Assembly (NCBI GenBank): GCA_937958265.1
Contig: CALGNX010000014.1
Coordinates: forward strand, 1-64,000
Origin: an uncultured Algibacter sp.
Lineage (GTDB): Bacteria; Bacteroidota; Bacteroidia; Flavobacteriales; Flavobacteriaceae
DNA length: 64,000 nucleotides
Direction: 5' to 3'
Part shown: in pieces, positions 52,947-61,811 of the stretch
Layout: every line of letters begins with the position of its first letter
How positions within the stretch are numbered: the stretch's first letter is position 1
Notes under the pieces: model-generated
What the model saw: only the letters and a program-made list of their open reading frames with translations
Database searches by the model: none
What the model was told of the DNA's origin: nothing
Translations under genes and position numbers: made by a program

Positions 52947-53537
52947 TATAATAATTCTAAATGTTAAATTAATGCGATGGCCTATTTTCTTTTTAGTTTT
53001 AGGTATTTGATGTAGCCAATGTGTTTGGGTTTCACCTTGCATGATTAACAGGCTTCCATGTTCTAAATTAATTTTACGTTTTAGTGTTTTGTTTGTCCTA
53101 TGTTTAAGGTAAAAAAAGCGCTCGGCACCTAATGATAACGATGCTATTATTGGATTTTTACCTAGTGTAGGCTCATTATCGGCATGCCATCCATTACTAT
53201 CGCTACCGTCTCTATATAAGTTTGCTAAGCAGCTAGTGAAACGCGTTTTAATTTTTGCCTCAATCTTCGTTTTAATGTCTAATAGGTGGTTTGTAAATAC
53301 AAGGGGTTGCATGGTTATATTGCTATACTTATAAATGCTTGTATTGGTTGCGTAAAAAGCTGTTAAACGTGGCTGTAAATAGGTTTTTCCATAAACAGTT
53401 ATACGGTCTTGTTGCCATTGAATTTGGTTTATTAAGTTTTTAAAATAAAAATCGGCCTCTTGCTTATCTAAAAAACTAGGATAATAGTGTACGTTTGCAT
53501 CTTGAAGTTTTAAATCTATTGGATTTTTAAATAGCAT
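52944..53537 (-). CDS. AlkB-family 2-oxoglutarate/Fe(II) dioxygenase
   Basis: A 197-residue DNA-repair dioxygenase that removes methyl lesions such as 1-methyladenine and 3-methylcytosine from DNA by oxidative demethylation. The iron ligands are in NGWHADNEPTLG (His and Asp) and THWLHQIP (His), and the 2-oxoglutarate-binding Arg residues are in GHRINLTFR at the C-terminus. SLSLGAERFFYLKHR and LEHGSLLIMQGETQ are typical of the ALKBH2/3-like group. The N-terminus begins directly with LFKNPIDLKLQDANVHYYPSFL. It is divergent from the VanX-like gene with 39 bases between the start codons. Confidence 0.93.
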   Translation of the reverse strand: MLFKNPIDLKLQDANVHYYPSFLDKQEADFYFKNLINQIQWQQDRITVYGKTYLQPRLTAFYATNTSIYKYSNITMQPLVFTNHLLDIKTKIEAKIKTRFTSCLANLYRDGSDSNGWHADNEPTLGKNPIIASLSLGAERFFYLKHRTNKTLKRKINLEHGSLLIMQGETQTHWLHQIPKTKKKIGHRINLTFRIII

Positions 53538-53576
53538 ATTGTTTTATTTTCTAAATTAGCATAAGTGAAAATTAAA

Positions 53577-54242
53577 ATGAAATATATATTAACTTTTTTA
53601 TGCTGTCTTTTTTTTATGGAAGGGCATTGCCAATTACCCAAAGGCTTTGTTTATGTTAAAGATATTATTCCAGATTTACCTGTAGAGTTACATTATTTTA
53701 CGTCTAATAATTTTGTAGGCGTACCTATTACTGGCTACCAATCTAACCAACTTATTTTGACTAAAGCGGCTGCTTTGGCTCTAAAACAAGTACATGAGGT
53801 ATTACAGACTCAAAATTTATGTTTAAAAGTGTACGATGGTTATCGCCCTCAACGTGCTGTAAATCATTTTATATTATGGGCTAGAGATTTAAAAGATACT
53901 ATTACTAAGCCTGTGTATTACCCAGAAGTTGAAAAAAGAACCTTATTTAAAGCAGGTTATATTTCATCAAAATCTGGGCATAGTAGGGGTAGCACTGTAG
54001 ATTTAACCATAATTGATGGAAATACAGGTGTACCTTTGGATATGGGAAGCCCTTTTGATTTTTTTGGAAAGCAATCATGGTTAACTTATTCTGCTATTTC
54101 CACACAGCAAAAAGTAAATAGACAGCTATTGCAAAAGGTTATGTCTCAACATGGTTTTAGAAATTATACTAAAGAGTGGTGGCACTTTACGCTTAGGGGC
54201 GAGCCTTTTTCTAAAACCTTTTTCGATTTTGTTGTAAAGTGA
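53577..54242 (+). CDS. D-Ala-D-Ala dipeptidase, VanX/DdpX-like, exported (M15D)
   Basis: A zinc dipeptidase of family M15 that cleaves D-Ala-D-Ala, here with a signal peptide (MKYILTFLCCLFFMEGHCQ), so periplasmic recycling of peptidoglycan dipeptide is more likely than cytoplasmic vancomycin resistance. The zinc motif SGHSRGSTVDL has its His near residue 133 and Asp near 140, the substrate loop is DGYRPQRAVNHF, and EWWHFTL near residue 200 supplies the catalytic Glu and third His. A GTG at 53565 is in frame, but the ATG at 53577 begins the signal peptide. No vanHA genes are nearby. Confidence 0.9.
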   Translation: MKYILTFLCCLFFMEGHCQLPKGFVYVKDIIPDLPVELHYFTSNNFVGVPITGYQSNQLILTKAAALALKQVHEVLQTQNLCLKVYDGYRPQRAVNHFILWARDLKDTITKPVYYPEVEKRTLFKAGYISSKSGHSRGSTVDLTIIDGNTGVPLDMGSPFDFFGKQSWLTYSAISTQQKVNRQLLQKVMSQHGFRNYTKEWWHFTLRGEPFSKTFFDFVVK

Positions 54243-54295
54243 GCATACTTTTTATTAAATATCTTTAAGCTATATTAATATTTTATAGCCTTGGC

Positions 54296-55537
54296 TTAAT
54301 ACCAGCGTTTCTTTTTCTTTTTTGATGCCACACTTTTACGCCCTTTTTTGTGTTTACTACCCGTTTTTGGCGATTTGTGTATTATGGGTTTTGCTTTAGG
54401 GTCTAGCGGGTAGGGGTGGTCTTCAATACTATTTAGTTGCAAACCAATAAGCTGTTGGATCGTTTTTAAGTAGTCTTTTTCATCGGCCGAACAAAATGCA
54501 TGCGCAACACCTGTATTTCCTGCCCTAGCAGTTCTCCCAATACGGTGTACGTAAGTTTCGGGTACATTTGGTAAATCAAAGTTTATAACGGCATCTAAAT
54601 TATCAATATCAATACCACGTGCAGCAACATCGGTAGCAATTAAAATATTCACATCGCCTTTTTTAAATTTAGCTAAGGCATCTTGTCTTGCGATTTGGCT
54701 TTTTGCACCATGTATGCTATCTGCCTTATAGTTATTTTTTAAAAGCGTTTGTTCTAATTTGTCTACTCCAAATTTTGTGCGTCTAAAAATAATGATATTA
54801 CCCTTAATTGTGTTTCTAAGTAAGTGTAAGCATAATTCAATTTTATCTTTTTTAGGAACGTAATATAGCAATTGCGCCACGTTTTTCGAGGTAGAAGCGT
54901 TTTGAGCCACTTCAATACGTTCTGGGCTATTTAATATTGAATTCGCTAGCTGTTCTACTTTGTGTGGTATAGTGGCAGAGAATAAAAGAATTTGTTTCTG
55001 TTTAGTACATAAACGCTCAATTTTTCTAACATCGTCAATAAACCCCATGTCTAACATTAAGTCGGCTTCATCTAGTACTAAGGTTTCTATGTAGTCGAGG
55101 TTTATATTGTCTTGTTTGTGCAAATCTAATAAACGACCTGGAGTTGCAATTAATATGTCTACACCCTTTTTTAGAATTGCTTTTTGTGGTTCTATAGATG
55201 CGCCACCATAAACAACAGCTGTTGTTAAGTTGGTGTGCTTACTGTAAATTTTAAAATTTTCTTCTATTTGTATAGCTAACTCTCTAGTAGGACTTACAAT
55301 TAAAGCTTTAATTGTCTTGCCTTTTTTTGGTGTGTCTTGTTGGTCTATTAAGGTCTGTAAAATGGGAAGTGCAAATGCAGCTGTTTTCCCCGTACCTGTT
55401 TGTGCAGATACAATAATATCTTTTTTAGCCAAAACTAAGGGAATAGTTTTTTCTTGTACCAATGTAGGGTTATCATACCCTGCGTTAGCAATAGCGCGCA
55501 AAATAGGTTTGCTTATTTTTAAATTTTTAAAAGACAT
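54296..55537 (-). CDS. DEAD-box RNA helicase, RhlE-like
   Basis: ATP-dependent RNA helicase of 413 residues. Q motif FKNLKISKPILRAIANAGYD, Walker A SAQTGTGKTAAFALP, PTRELAIQ, DEAD (in VLDEADLMLDMG), SAT, and the C-terminal motifs FRRTKFGVD, ATDVAARGIDI and HRIGRTARAG, are all present. The last 30 residues are strongly basic (HKKGRKSVASKKKKKRW), as in RhlE and related helicases acting on ribosomes or the RNA degradosome. The precise target is unknown. Two neighbouring genes (MOSC protein, FKBP) run in the same direction but are separate units by function. Confidence 0.94.
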   Translation of the reverse strand: MSFKNLKISKPILRAIANAGYDNPTLVQEKTIPLVLAKKDIIVSAQTGTGKTAAFALPILQTLIDQQDTPKKGKTIKALIVSPTRELAIQIEENFKIYSKHTNLTTAVVYGGASIEPQKAILKKGVDILIATPGRLLDLHKQDNINLDYIETLVLDEADLMLDMGFIDDVRKIERLCTKQKQILLFSATIPHKVEQLANSILNSPERIEVAQNASTSKNVAQLLYYVPKKDKIELCLHLLRNTIKGNIIIFRRTKFGVDKLEQTLLKNNYKADSIHGAKSQIARQDALAKFKKGDVNILIATDVAARGIDIDNLDAVINFDLPNVPETYVHRIGRTARAGNTGVAHAFCSADEKDYLKTIQQLIGLQLNSIEDHPYPLDPKAKPIIHKSPKTGSKHKKGRKSVASKKKKKRWY

Positions 55538-55581
55538 CGTTCAATTTGTTTTCTGCAAAGATAAAACAAACAGATGCAAAC

Positions 55582-56217
55582 TTATTTTAAAAACAGCCGT
55601 AGTTTATCTCTTTTATGTTTTGGTAGCGCATCATTATCCACTATTAATTTTATATGGTCTTTATTTTTTTCTTTGCTGTAAAACATTTTAAAAAAATGCC
55701 AAATACTTATGCTGTTTTTTGCTTGTTCAATGCGTTCCATCTGGTCTCCCATTTTAACATAGCCAGTTTGTAATACGCGTGCATAACTTCCGGAAAAGCC
55801 ATGGTTAATAAATTGCTTTAAAATATTTTGTGTTTCAAACCTTAAACCTAACTTATAACAAGGTTCTCTGGGTTCTGTAATTTGTATAATTGCAGAGCCT
55901 ATTTTATAAATATCGCCTATAAAAATATGTTTTTCATTTAAACCAGAAACCGTTAGATTTTCTCCAAACATCCCCCAGTTCCAATCCAAATTAGGGTATA
56001 GAATTTTGTAATGTAAATAATGGTCTTCAGAAAATAAATAACAGGCTTTAAATTCACCACCGTGGTATTTTCTATCAGAAACTTCATCATTTTTAACGGT
56101 ATCTTTTCCTAGAAAAATGGATTCAGTGGTTGGTGTTTTGTAAATACCTGTAATTTCTTTTTTTCCATTCCAAATAATGGTTCTTGGTTTAGCGATATTT
56201 GTGGATGTAATTTTCAT
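55582..56217 (-). CDS. MOSC domain protein, YiiM-like
   Basis: A 211-residue protein of the MOSC superfamily, resembling E. coli YiiM, which helps reduce N-hydroxylated bases with a molybdenum cofactor. The MOSC features are KNDEVSDRKYHGGEFKACYL, WGMFGENLTVSGL, IGDIYKIGSAIIQITEPREP with Cys in PCYKLGLRF (the probable Mo-ligand), and GFSGSYARVLQTGYVKMGD. The C-terminal helical part follows at about 165-211. The assignment to YiiM rests on motif order. Confidence 0.88.
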   Translation of the reverse strand: MKITSTNIAKPRTIIWNGKKEITGIYKTPTTESIFLGKDTVKNDEVSDRKYHGGEFKACYLFSEDHYLHYKILYPNLDWNWGMFGENLTVSGLNEKHIFIGDIYKIGSAIIQITEPREPCYKLGLRFETQNILKQFINHGFSGSYARVLQTGYVKMGDQMERIEQAKNSISIWHFFKMFYSKEKNKDHIKLIVDNDALPKHKRDKLRLFLK

Positions 56218-56307
56218 TTATTTTAGTAAATAATTCAATTAACAATTACGTTGTTATCAAAAAAAAGAAATGGTGCTAGTATGTAAACTATTGTTGTTTT
56301 TTAGTGT

Positions 56308-56343
56308 AAAAAAACCACCTCATTTTTACAAGGTGGTTTTTTA
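56308..56343. terminator. Bidirectional terminator between the MOSC and FKBP genes
   Basis: AAAAAACCACCT (56309-56320) / AGGTGGTTTTTT (56331-56342), loop of 10, A and T runs on both sides. In minus-strand reading it lies just after the FKBP gene. Confidence 0.85.
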
Positions 56344-56362
56344 TAAAATAGAATTACTATAT

Positions 56363-57196
56363 CTAGTTAACAGAAATTAAATTGATATCAAAAATAAGTA
56401 CAGCACCTCCAGGAATACCTGCCCTTGGTATCCCATTGTTGCCATAGCCCAATCTCGCAGGGATTAGTAAAACACCACTGCCGCCTTCTTTAAAATAGGT
56501 TATGCCTTCCGTCCAGCCAGGTATAACTTGCTGTAAGCCAAATGCGACACCCATAGGGTCACTCTCATCAAAAACATTACCATTTAATAAATATCCCTTA
56601 TAAGCAACAGTTACATTATTGTTTTGTGTGGGCTGCGATCCCGTACCAGGCTCATCTATAGTGTAATATAAGCCAGATTCACTTTTTTGTGCAGTTAAAT
56701 TATTCTCGGCAATATAATTTTGTATCTGCGCTTCGTTTTCTGTAACATAATTTACATAAACAAGTTCCACATCAAAAATAAGAACAGAACCGGCAGGAAT
56801 ACCTCTAACATCTCTACTGCCATAAGCTAAGTGAGAAGGGATTAATAATTTTCCGCTGCCACCTTCCTTAAAAAAAGGTATACCTTCTACCCATCCTAAA
56901 ATAACGTTTTGTAAAATAAAAGAAGCGCCTTCAGTACTTTCGTCAAAAACAGTACCATCGGTATAATAGCCCTTGTAAATAACCTTAACGCGATCTGTTA
57001 TAGTGGGATTATCACCAGTGCCAGGATTGTCTATGCTATAATATAAACCTGAGTTGCTTTTTTCTACGGTTAAATTATTTTCGGCTATATAAGCCTGAAT
57101 TTCAGCATCATTTTCAGCTCTATAATCTTTTGGTGTATCGTCTTTTGAGCAAGCTGTTATTAATACAAGTAAAAATGCGATTGCGGTGTATTTCAT
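56363..57196 (-). CDS. Tandem-domain FKBP-type peptidyl-prolyl isomerase, lipoprotein
   Basis: A 277-residue periplasmic or outer-membrane lipoprotein (Cys16 in LITACSKDD) with two FKBP domains in tandem, at about 35-140 and 155-277. Both carry the sequence LTxxKSxSGLYY, DEPGTG or DNPGTG, VxYKGYxxxGxVFDES, GW.EGI.(F/Y)FKEGGSG.LLIP and a YG/GIP..G..LIFD end, so the second is an internal duplication of the first. Such GldI-like lipoproteins help fold exported proteins, including T9SS and gliding proteins, in flavobacteria. Activity of each domain separately is not known. It is followed by a strong terminator. Confidence 0.92.
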   Translation of the reverse strand: MKYTAIAFLLVLITACSKDDTPKDYRAENDAEIQAYIAENNLTVEKSNSGLYYSIDNPGTGDNPTITDRVKVIYKGYYTDGTVFDESTEGASFILQNVILGWVEGIPFFKEGGSGKLLIPSHLAYGSRDVRGIPAGSVLIFDVELVYVNYVTENEAQIQNYIAENNLTAQKSESGLYYTIDEPGTGSQPTQNNNVTVAYKGYLLNGNVFDESDPMGVAFGLQQVIPGWTEGITYFKEGGSGVLLIPARLGYGNNGIPRAGIPGGAVLIFDINLISVN

Positions 57197-57262
57197 AGTT
57201 TCAATTTTTCAATAAAGGTAGTATAATTAAATAAGTTTTTTTTTAAGAAAATTCTGTAAAAA

Positions 57263-58222
57263 TTAAGCGTTCAACTTACGCTCGTTATTAATAATAGCAA
57301 GTACTGCTTGCTTGTATTTAAAAGGGTTGGTCGCTTTTTTTATTGCTTTATAAGTTTTTTTTGGGTCTGTACACGATTGCGAAAAAAATTCCCAAAATCC
57401 TAACATTTTCATTTTAATGGGAGTAGGCCCGGAAAGGTAGTCGTCGTACTGTGTGTATATAGTGTTATGGAAAGCCTCAAAAATATCCCAGCGTTTTTCA
57501 GGATATACCGTAGTATCGTTTTTTATCATTTGTGGTAAAAATGGATCTGCAATTAATCCGCGACCAATCATAAAGTGATCTAAACTAGAAAAACGTTCCT
57601 GTATATTCTTAAAAGTAGCCACGCTGGTAATATCGCCGTTATAATATAATTTATGTTTAGTGCTCGAAATACAGCGCTCAAAAGCGTCTAAATCCACAGG
57701 GCCTTTGTAAAGTTGTTTGCCAATTCTGGCATGAATTGCAACGTTTTTTAACGGATACCTATCTAGTGTAGGAAAAACATTCAAAATTTCTTCTGCATTA
57801 TCATAGCCCATACGCATTTTCATGGACACTAAAATATCTGTTTCACTATGTGCGCGATCTAAAATAGTGTTTATTTTATCTGGTTTACAAATTAATCCAG
57901 ATCCCATTCCAGATTTAGCCACCATGGGGTATGGGCACCCTAAATTCCAGTTTAATTCTTTATAACCTAAACTTTTAACATATTTTGCTACAAACAAAAA
58001 TTCTTCAGCATCGTTGGTAATAATTTGTGGTATAACCTCTAATGTTGTATTATTTTTTGACAGTAGGTCGTTTTGGTAAGATTGCTTTATTTTAAACTTT
58101 CCATTAAGTCGTATATAGGGTGAATAAAACGTATCAATACCACCAAAATAATGCTGAAAAGCGTTTCGAAACCTAAAATCTGTAAATCCTTGCAAGGGGG
58201 ACGAAAGTAATGTAAAAGCCAT
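57263..58222 (-). CDS. tRNA-dihydrouridine synthase (DusC-like)
   Basis: FMN enzyme that reduces a uridine in the tRNA D loop. The 319-residue protein starts with LLSSPLQGFTDFRFRNAF, has the FMN- and RNA-binding IPQIITND and the catalytic Cys96 in NWNLGCPYPMV, then the barrel motif VSMKMRMGYDN, HARIGKQLYKG, YNGDI and the helical C-terminal domain. By motif it is closer to DusC-type (position 16) enzymes than to DusA or DusB, but the exact position modified is not certain. Confidence 0.87.
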   Translation of the reverse strand: MAFTLLSSPLQGFTDFRFRNAFQHYFGGIDTFYSPYIRLNGKFKIKQSYQNDLLSKNNTTLEVIPQIITNDAEEFLFVAKYVKSLGYKELNWNLGCPYPMVAKSGMGSGLICKPDKINTILDRAHSETDILVSMKMRMGYDNAEEILNVFPTLDRYPLKNVAIHARIGKQLYKGPVDLDAFERCISSTKHKLYYNGDITSVATFKNIQERFSSLDHFMIGRGLIADPFLPQMIKNDTTVYPEKRWDIFEAFHNTIYTQYDDYLSGPTPIKMKMLGFWEFFSQSCTDPKKTYKAIKKATNPFKYKQAVLAIINNERKLNA

Positions 58223-58279
58223 CTATGAAATATAATATAAGCCGCAAATATAGGTATATCTTTCTCATTAAAATTATTT

Positions 58280-58368
58280 GGGCGTTACCACAAGGGTCGG
58301 GCTTTCTGTTACAAGTCCGCGCACCTCCAAAAGTCGGGCTGTGGGCTTTTCACTACAATCCCTAACGC
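58280..58368 (+). repeat. Dispersed repeat with GCGTTA/TAACGC ends, shorter copy
   Basis: GGGCGTTACCACAAGGGTCG, GGCTTT, a middle containing a second GTCGGGCT, then CAATCCCTAACGC. It matches both ends of the element at 49334-49489 (on the opposite strand) but is 67 bases shorter. It lies in the 700-base gap between dus and recF. Confidence 0.7.
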
Positions 58369-58623
58369 ATTTACTAATTAATAGGGTTTCAATACTTTTG
58401 GTTTCTGTAACTAAATCTTAAAAAAAAATTATAACCGTTATTTTATAACTTTTTAATGGCATATTCGAAGCCTAAAGCGAAGTATTTTATACGTATTGGT
58501 AAGTCGCAACGTATTTAACTTAAATAAAAAGATGTAAAAAAAATCCCTTTATTTAGTGCTGTTGCATAATAGTAAGACTGTTTTTCATTGCAATTCATGA
58601 AAATAGAAGCGTAGTGCTAGTTG
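58369..58623. other. Intergenic sequence between two repeat elements
   Basis: AT-rich, no gene or terminator recognised. Confidence 0.35.
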
Positions 58624-58787
58624 TAATACCAATTAAAATTTAAAAGAAGGCTAAAGAACTCGTTTCTATCGCATCTTCATTTCAAAATAAAATAAAACCG
58701 TAGCTAAGGCTATGCTTTAATTTTCTTTTTCATAGGCCCAATATAATTCAAGTTCTTTAGCCTAATTTTAAATCATATTTGGTATAA
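58624..58787. repeat. 164-bp palindromic element with TAATACCAA ends
   Basis: The left arm TAATACCAA, TTAAAATTTAAAAG, GGCTAAAGAACT (58624-58660) is mirrored on the right by AGTTCTTTAGCC, TAATTTTAAAT, TTGGTATAA (58751-58787). A further small hairpin (GTAGC/GGCTAT) sits at the centre. No coding frame or transposase is inside. It resembles a MITE or a long structured intergenic repeat; no second copy was found in the window. Confidence 0.6.
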
Positions 58788-58922
58788 TTTGTTTTTCTTT
58801 TTTTCGAAATGATAAAATCATATTTAAAAACTAGGTTTTACAGCGTAGTTAATTTCCTAAGCTTATTAAATATATTTTTTTACTATTTGTTGTTTACTTA
58901 AATACTTGTAGTGGCGTAAAAA

Positions 58923-60005
58923 TTATTCCAATTTAAAAATATCATAACTTTGATGTACTTGTTTTACTGCGTTTTCGGTACGCTCGGCATGTGTGTCGCT
59001 AATAAATAATTGTCCAAAATTTTCATCATCAACCAATTTAATAATTTGGGCTACGCGTTGTTCATCTAATTTATCAAAAATATCATCTAAAAGTAAAATA
59101 GGATTTACTCCGCTTTGGTTTTTTATAAAATCGAATTGAGCTAGCTTTAATGCAATTAAAAATGACTTTTGCTGGCCTTGGCTACCAAATTTTTTAATAG
59201 GATGCCCTTCAATATTAAAATGTAAATCGTCTTTATGTATACCAACACTAGTATATTGTAATGCTCTATCTTTATTTATGGAAGTGTTTAAAAGTGTGTT
59301 TAAGTCGTTCTCGAATAAGTTGCTACTGTACTCTAGGTTTACAATTTCGTTTCCATTACTTATAGCTTCGTATCGCGATTTAAAAATGGGTATAAAGGTT
59401 TTTAAAAAACGATCTCGTTTCTCAAAAATATGCGACCCATAATCTGTAAGTTGGTTATTGTAAACCTCTAAAGTATCTTTGTTAAACGTATGGTTTAAGG
59501 CAAAGTATTTTAATAATGCATTACGTTGTGCAAGTATTTTATTGTAGTTAATTAGCTGGTTTAAATAGTTTTTATCACTCTGTGAAATTACATTATCAAT
59601 AAATTTTCTTCGGGTGGTACTGCCTTCAATAATTAAATCTCTGTCTGCAGGCGAAATAATAACTAAAGGCAAAAATCCAATATGTTCGCTAAATTTTTCG
59701 TAAGATTTACCGTTTCGTTTAATAACTTTTTTTTGCCCACGTTTTAAGCTAACTGCTATTTTTTCTATTTTTTCATTCTTATTGTATTCACCATTAATAA
59801 CAAAAAAAGGAGCTTCGTGTTTAATATTCTGACTTGCAATAGGGTTAAAGTAGCTTTTACCAAAAGATAAATGATAAATAGCATCCAACACATTTGTTTT
59901 TCCAATACCATTGTTGCCTACAATACAATTTATCTTAGTATTGAAAGTAAACGATTTACTATCGAAATTTTTATAATTTAATAATGAAAGTGATTTTAAA
60001 ATCAT
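58923..60005 (-). CDS. recF: DNA replication and repair protein RecF
   Basis: RecF loads RecA at gaps through RecOR. The 360 residues begin with [13 protein letters not shown], Walker [10 protein letters not shown] at 30-38, then [33 protein letters not shown], the signature [20 protein letters not shown] and Walker [15 protein letters not shown] with a C-terminal [10 protein letters not shown]. Length and motifs are normal. It is divergent from the TPR-protein gene at 60304; the shared 298-base gap holds the promoters. Confidence 0.96.
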   Translation of the reverse strand: MILKSLSLLNYKNFDSKSFTFNTKINCIVGNNGIGKTNVLDAIYHLSFGKSYFNPIASQNIKHEAPFFVINGEYNKNEKIEKIAVSLKRGQKKVIKRNGKSYEKFSEHIGFLPLVIISPADRDLIIEGSTTRRKFIDNVISQSDKNYLNQLINYNKILAQRNALLKYFALNHTFNKDTLEVYNNQLTDYGSHIFEKRDRFLKTFIPIFKSRYEAISNGNEIVNLEYSSNLFENDLNTLLNTSINKDRALQYTSVGIHKDDLHFNIEGHPIKKFGSQGQQKSFLIALKLAQFDFIKNQSGVNPILLLDDIFDKLDEQRVAQIIKLVDDENFGQLFISDTHAERTENAVKQVHQSYDIFKLE

Positions 60006-60244
60006 ACAAAAAGTAAATTAAAAAGCGTCTTGAGTTTAAATTTGTAAATGGAAATATAGTGCGTTAAAAAGTACAAAGTAAATACTTTTATTTGCTAATA
60101 AATTATATTTTGCTGTGCTTAAATTTTTAATTACATTTTTTTGTTGAAAAGTTATGAAACCACAGCCTGTAAACCTGCTTATAGTTTTCTTACAGCGGCT
60201 GGTTTAATAGAAAAAATGAATTATAGTGTAAAATTATGCTTTAT

Positions 60245-60277
60245 TTGGTATATGTTTAAAGAAAAATGATATTTTTG
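60245..60277 (+). promoter_or_regulatory. Promoter of the TPR-protein/ribH operon
   Basis: TTG (60245-60247) and TATTTTTG (60270-60277) are 22 bases apart, within the flavobacterial consensus; the ATG is 26 bases downstream. The rest of the gap 60006-60244 shows no gene. Confidence 0.7.
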
Positions 60278-60303
60278 CCCGACAACAATTTAGATATTAT
60301 ATA

Positions 60304-61086
60304 ATGGCAACTTATAAAAAAAGAGGGTATAAACCAAAAACTCAAGAAGAGAAAGAAGTAAATACAGAAGTAAATATTGAAGAAAACTCAACAACGGCTG
60401 AGGTTTTTAATACACTTGACGAGTCTGCATCTAAAGCAGAGGACTTTGTAGCAAAGAATCAGAAAAATATTTTTATAGTTATTGGTCTTGTTGCGGTTGT
60501 CGTTTTAGGCTCTTTAGCCTATAAACAATATGTTGCGAAGCCTAACCAACAGGCTGCAATGAATGATATGTTTCAAGCTCAGAAGTATTTTAATGAAGCC
60601 GTAAATGGTGCTTCAAAAGATTCTTTATATGGTTTAGCTTTAAACGGAGGCGAGGGTAAATATGGTATGCTAGATATTATTGAAAAATATAGTGGTACCC
60701 CTTCTGCTAATTTAGCTAATTACTATGCAGGAACAGCATATTTGAGATTAAAAGATTATAAAAATGCGGTAGAGCATTTAGGTAACTTTAAGAGTAGTGA
60801 TGAAATTTTAGCTCCGCTTGCAAAAGGAAATATTGGAGATGCCTTTGTGCAATTAAACCAGCCAGAAGACGCTTTGGGTTATTATGAGCAAGCTGCAGAG
60901 TTGCGAGATAACGAATTTACAACGCCAATGTTTTTGTTTAAAGCAGGATCTATTGCCTTGAATTTAGGTAAGGCAGACAAGGCTTTAGGTTACTTTAAGC
61001 GTATTAAAAGTGATTATGCAAATTCTACAGAGGCAGGAAAAGTTGATGTTTTTATTGGTAAGGCTCAAGTTTTAGCAAAAAAATAA
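60304..61086 (+). CDS. Membrane-anchored tetratricopeptide-repeat protein (YfgM-like)
   Basis: A 260-residue protein with a charged cytoplasmic N-terminus (1-54), one membrane helix (55-74, NIFIVIGLVAVVVLGSLAYK) and a C-terminal TPR domain (from about 110) with LANYYAGTAYLRLKDYKNAV, AKGNIGDAFVQLNQPEDALG and FKAGSIALNLGKADKALGYF. The layout is that of YfgM/PpiD-associated periplasmic chaperone or scaffold proteins. It is immediately upstream of ribH (12-base gap), a pairing that, as I recall, is common in flavobacteria, without known functional reason. Confidence 0.85.
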   Translation: MATYKKRGYKPKTQEEKEVNTEVNIEENSTTAEVFNTLDESASKAEDFVAKNQKNIFIVIGLVAVVVLGSLAYKQYVAKPNQQAAMNDMFQAQKYFNEAVNGASKDSLYGLALNGGEGKYGMLDIIEKYSGTPSANLANYYAGTAYLRLKDYKNAVEHLGNFKSSDEILAPLAKGNIGDAFVQLNQPEDALGYYEQAAELRDNEFTTPMFLFKAGSIALNLGKADKALGYFKRIKSDYANSTEAGKVDVFIGKAQVLAKK

Positions 61087-61098
61087 TTATATAATTAA

Positions 61099-61584
61099 AT
61101 GGCTACGATAAATAAAAATTTATCAGACTACGATAAGGCTACAATCCCAAACGCGAGTAACTTTCGGTTTGGGATTGTTGTTTCAGAGTGGAATGACAAT
61201 ATTACGGAGGGGCTTTACAAAGGAGCTCATACTGCATTAATTGAAAACGGTGTGCTGCCAAGTAACATTATACGCTGGGATGTACCTGGTAGTTTTGAAC
61301 TTATTTATGGTAGTAAAAAAATGCAGGAACAAGAGGTTAACGCAGTTATTGCAATAGGTAGCGTAATACAGGGCGAAACCAAACATTTCGATTTTGTTTG
61401 CGAAGGTGTTTCTCAGGGTATTAAAGATTTAAATGTTATGCACGAAACACCTGTTATTTTTTGTGTACTCACAGACAACACCATGCAACAAGGCCTAGAA
61501 CGGTCTGGTGGTAAACACGGAAATAAAGGTACAGAAGCAGCTATTGCAGCTATTAAAATGGCCGAGCTAAGAAAGAATAGCTAG
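61099..61584 (+). CDS. ribH: 6,7-dimethyl-8-ribityllumazine synthase
   Basis: RibH joins 5-amino-6-ribitylaminouracil and 3,4-dihydroxy-2-butanone 4-phosphate to give lumazine for riboflavin. The 161 residues contain FGIVVSEWNDNITEGLYKGA, the substrate segment WDVPGSFELIYGSKKM, IAIGSVIQGETKHFDFV and CVLTDNTMQQ, with a C-terminal GNKGTEAAIAAIKMAEL. It forms icosahedral or pentameric assemblies in other bacteria. No FMN riboswitch was seen upstream, and the gene is followed by a terminator. Confidence 0.96.
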   Translation: MATINKNLSDYDKATIPNASNFRFGIVVSEWNDNITEGLYKGAHTALIENGVLPSNIIRWDVPGSFELIYGSKKMQEQEVNAVIAIGSVIQGETKHFDFVCEGVSQGIKDLNVMHETPVIFCVLTDNTMQQGLERSGGKHGNKGTEAAIAAIKMAELRKNS

Positions 61585-61618
61585 TGCTTACCCAAAGTTA
61601 TTAAAAATTATAAAAACT

Positions 61619-61680
61619 AAATTCCTATTACGCATTAAGACGTTTCTTGTGGCGTTTTAGGAATTTGCTTTTTTCTTTTT
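61619..61680 (+). terminator. Hairpin terminator after ribH
   Basis: AAATTCCTA (61619-61627) pairs with TAGGAATTT (61658-61666), an inner ACGC/GCGT pair strengthens it, and a T-rich run (GCTTTTTTC, then more T) follows. Confidence 0.6.
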
Positions 61681-61749
61681 TTTGTTCATGCGATTATAAT
61701 TGTTAACATTTTTTAGCATTCCAAATATTAATATTTCCTTAGTTTTAAG

Positions 61750-61757
61750 TATTTTTG
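61750..61757 (+). promoter_or_regulatory. -7 promoter element of the small-protein/mutL group
   Basis: TATTTTTG matches TAnnTTTG, 54 bases before the start at 61812. No TTG at the usual distance. Confidence 0.4.
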
Positions 61758-61811
61758 AACAAATAATTTAAATGTAAAGTATTTAGATTTTAACAGGTTT
61801 AAAATTAAATT

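Noticed and set aside
61587-61811. FMN riboswitch near ribH
   Set aside because: No conserved RFN core sequences; the structure after ribH is a simple terminator.
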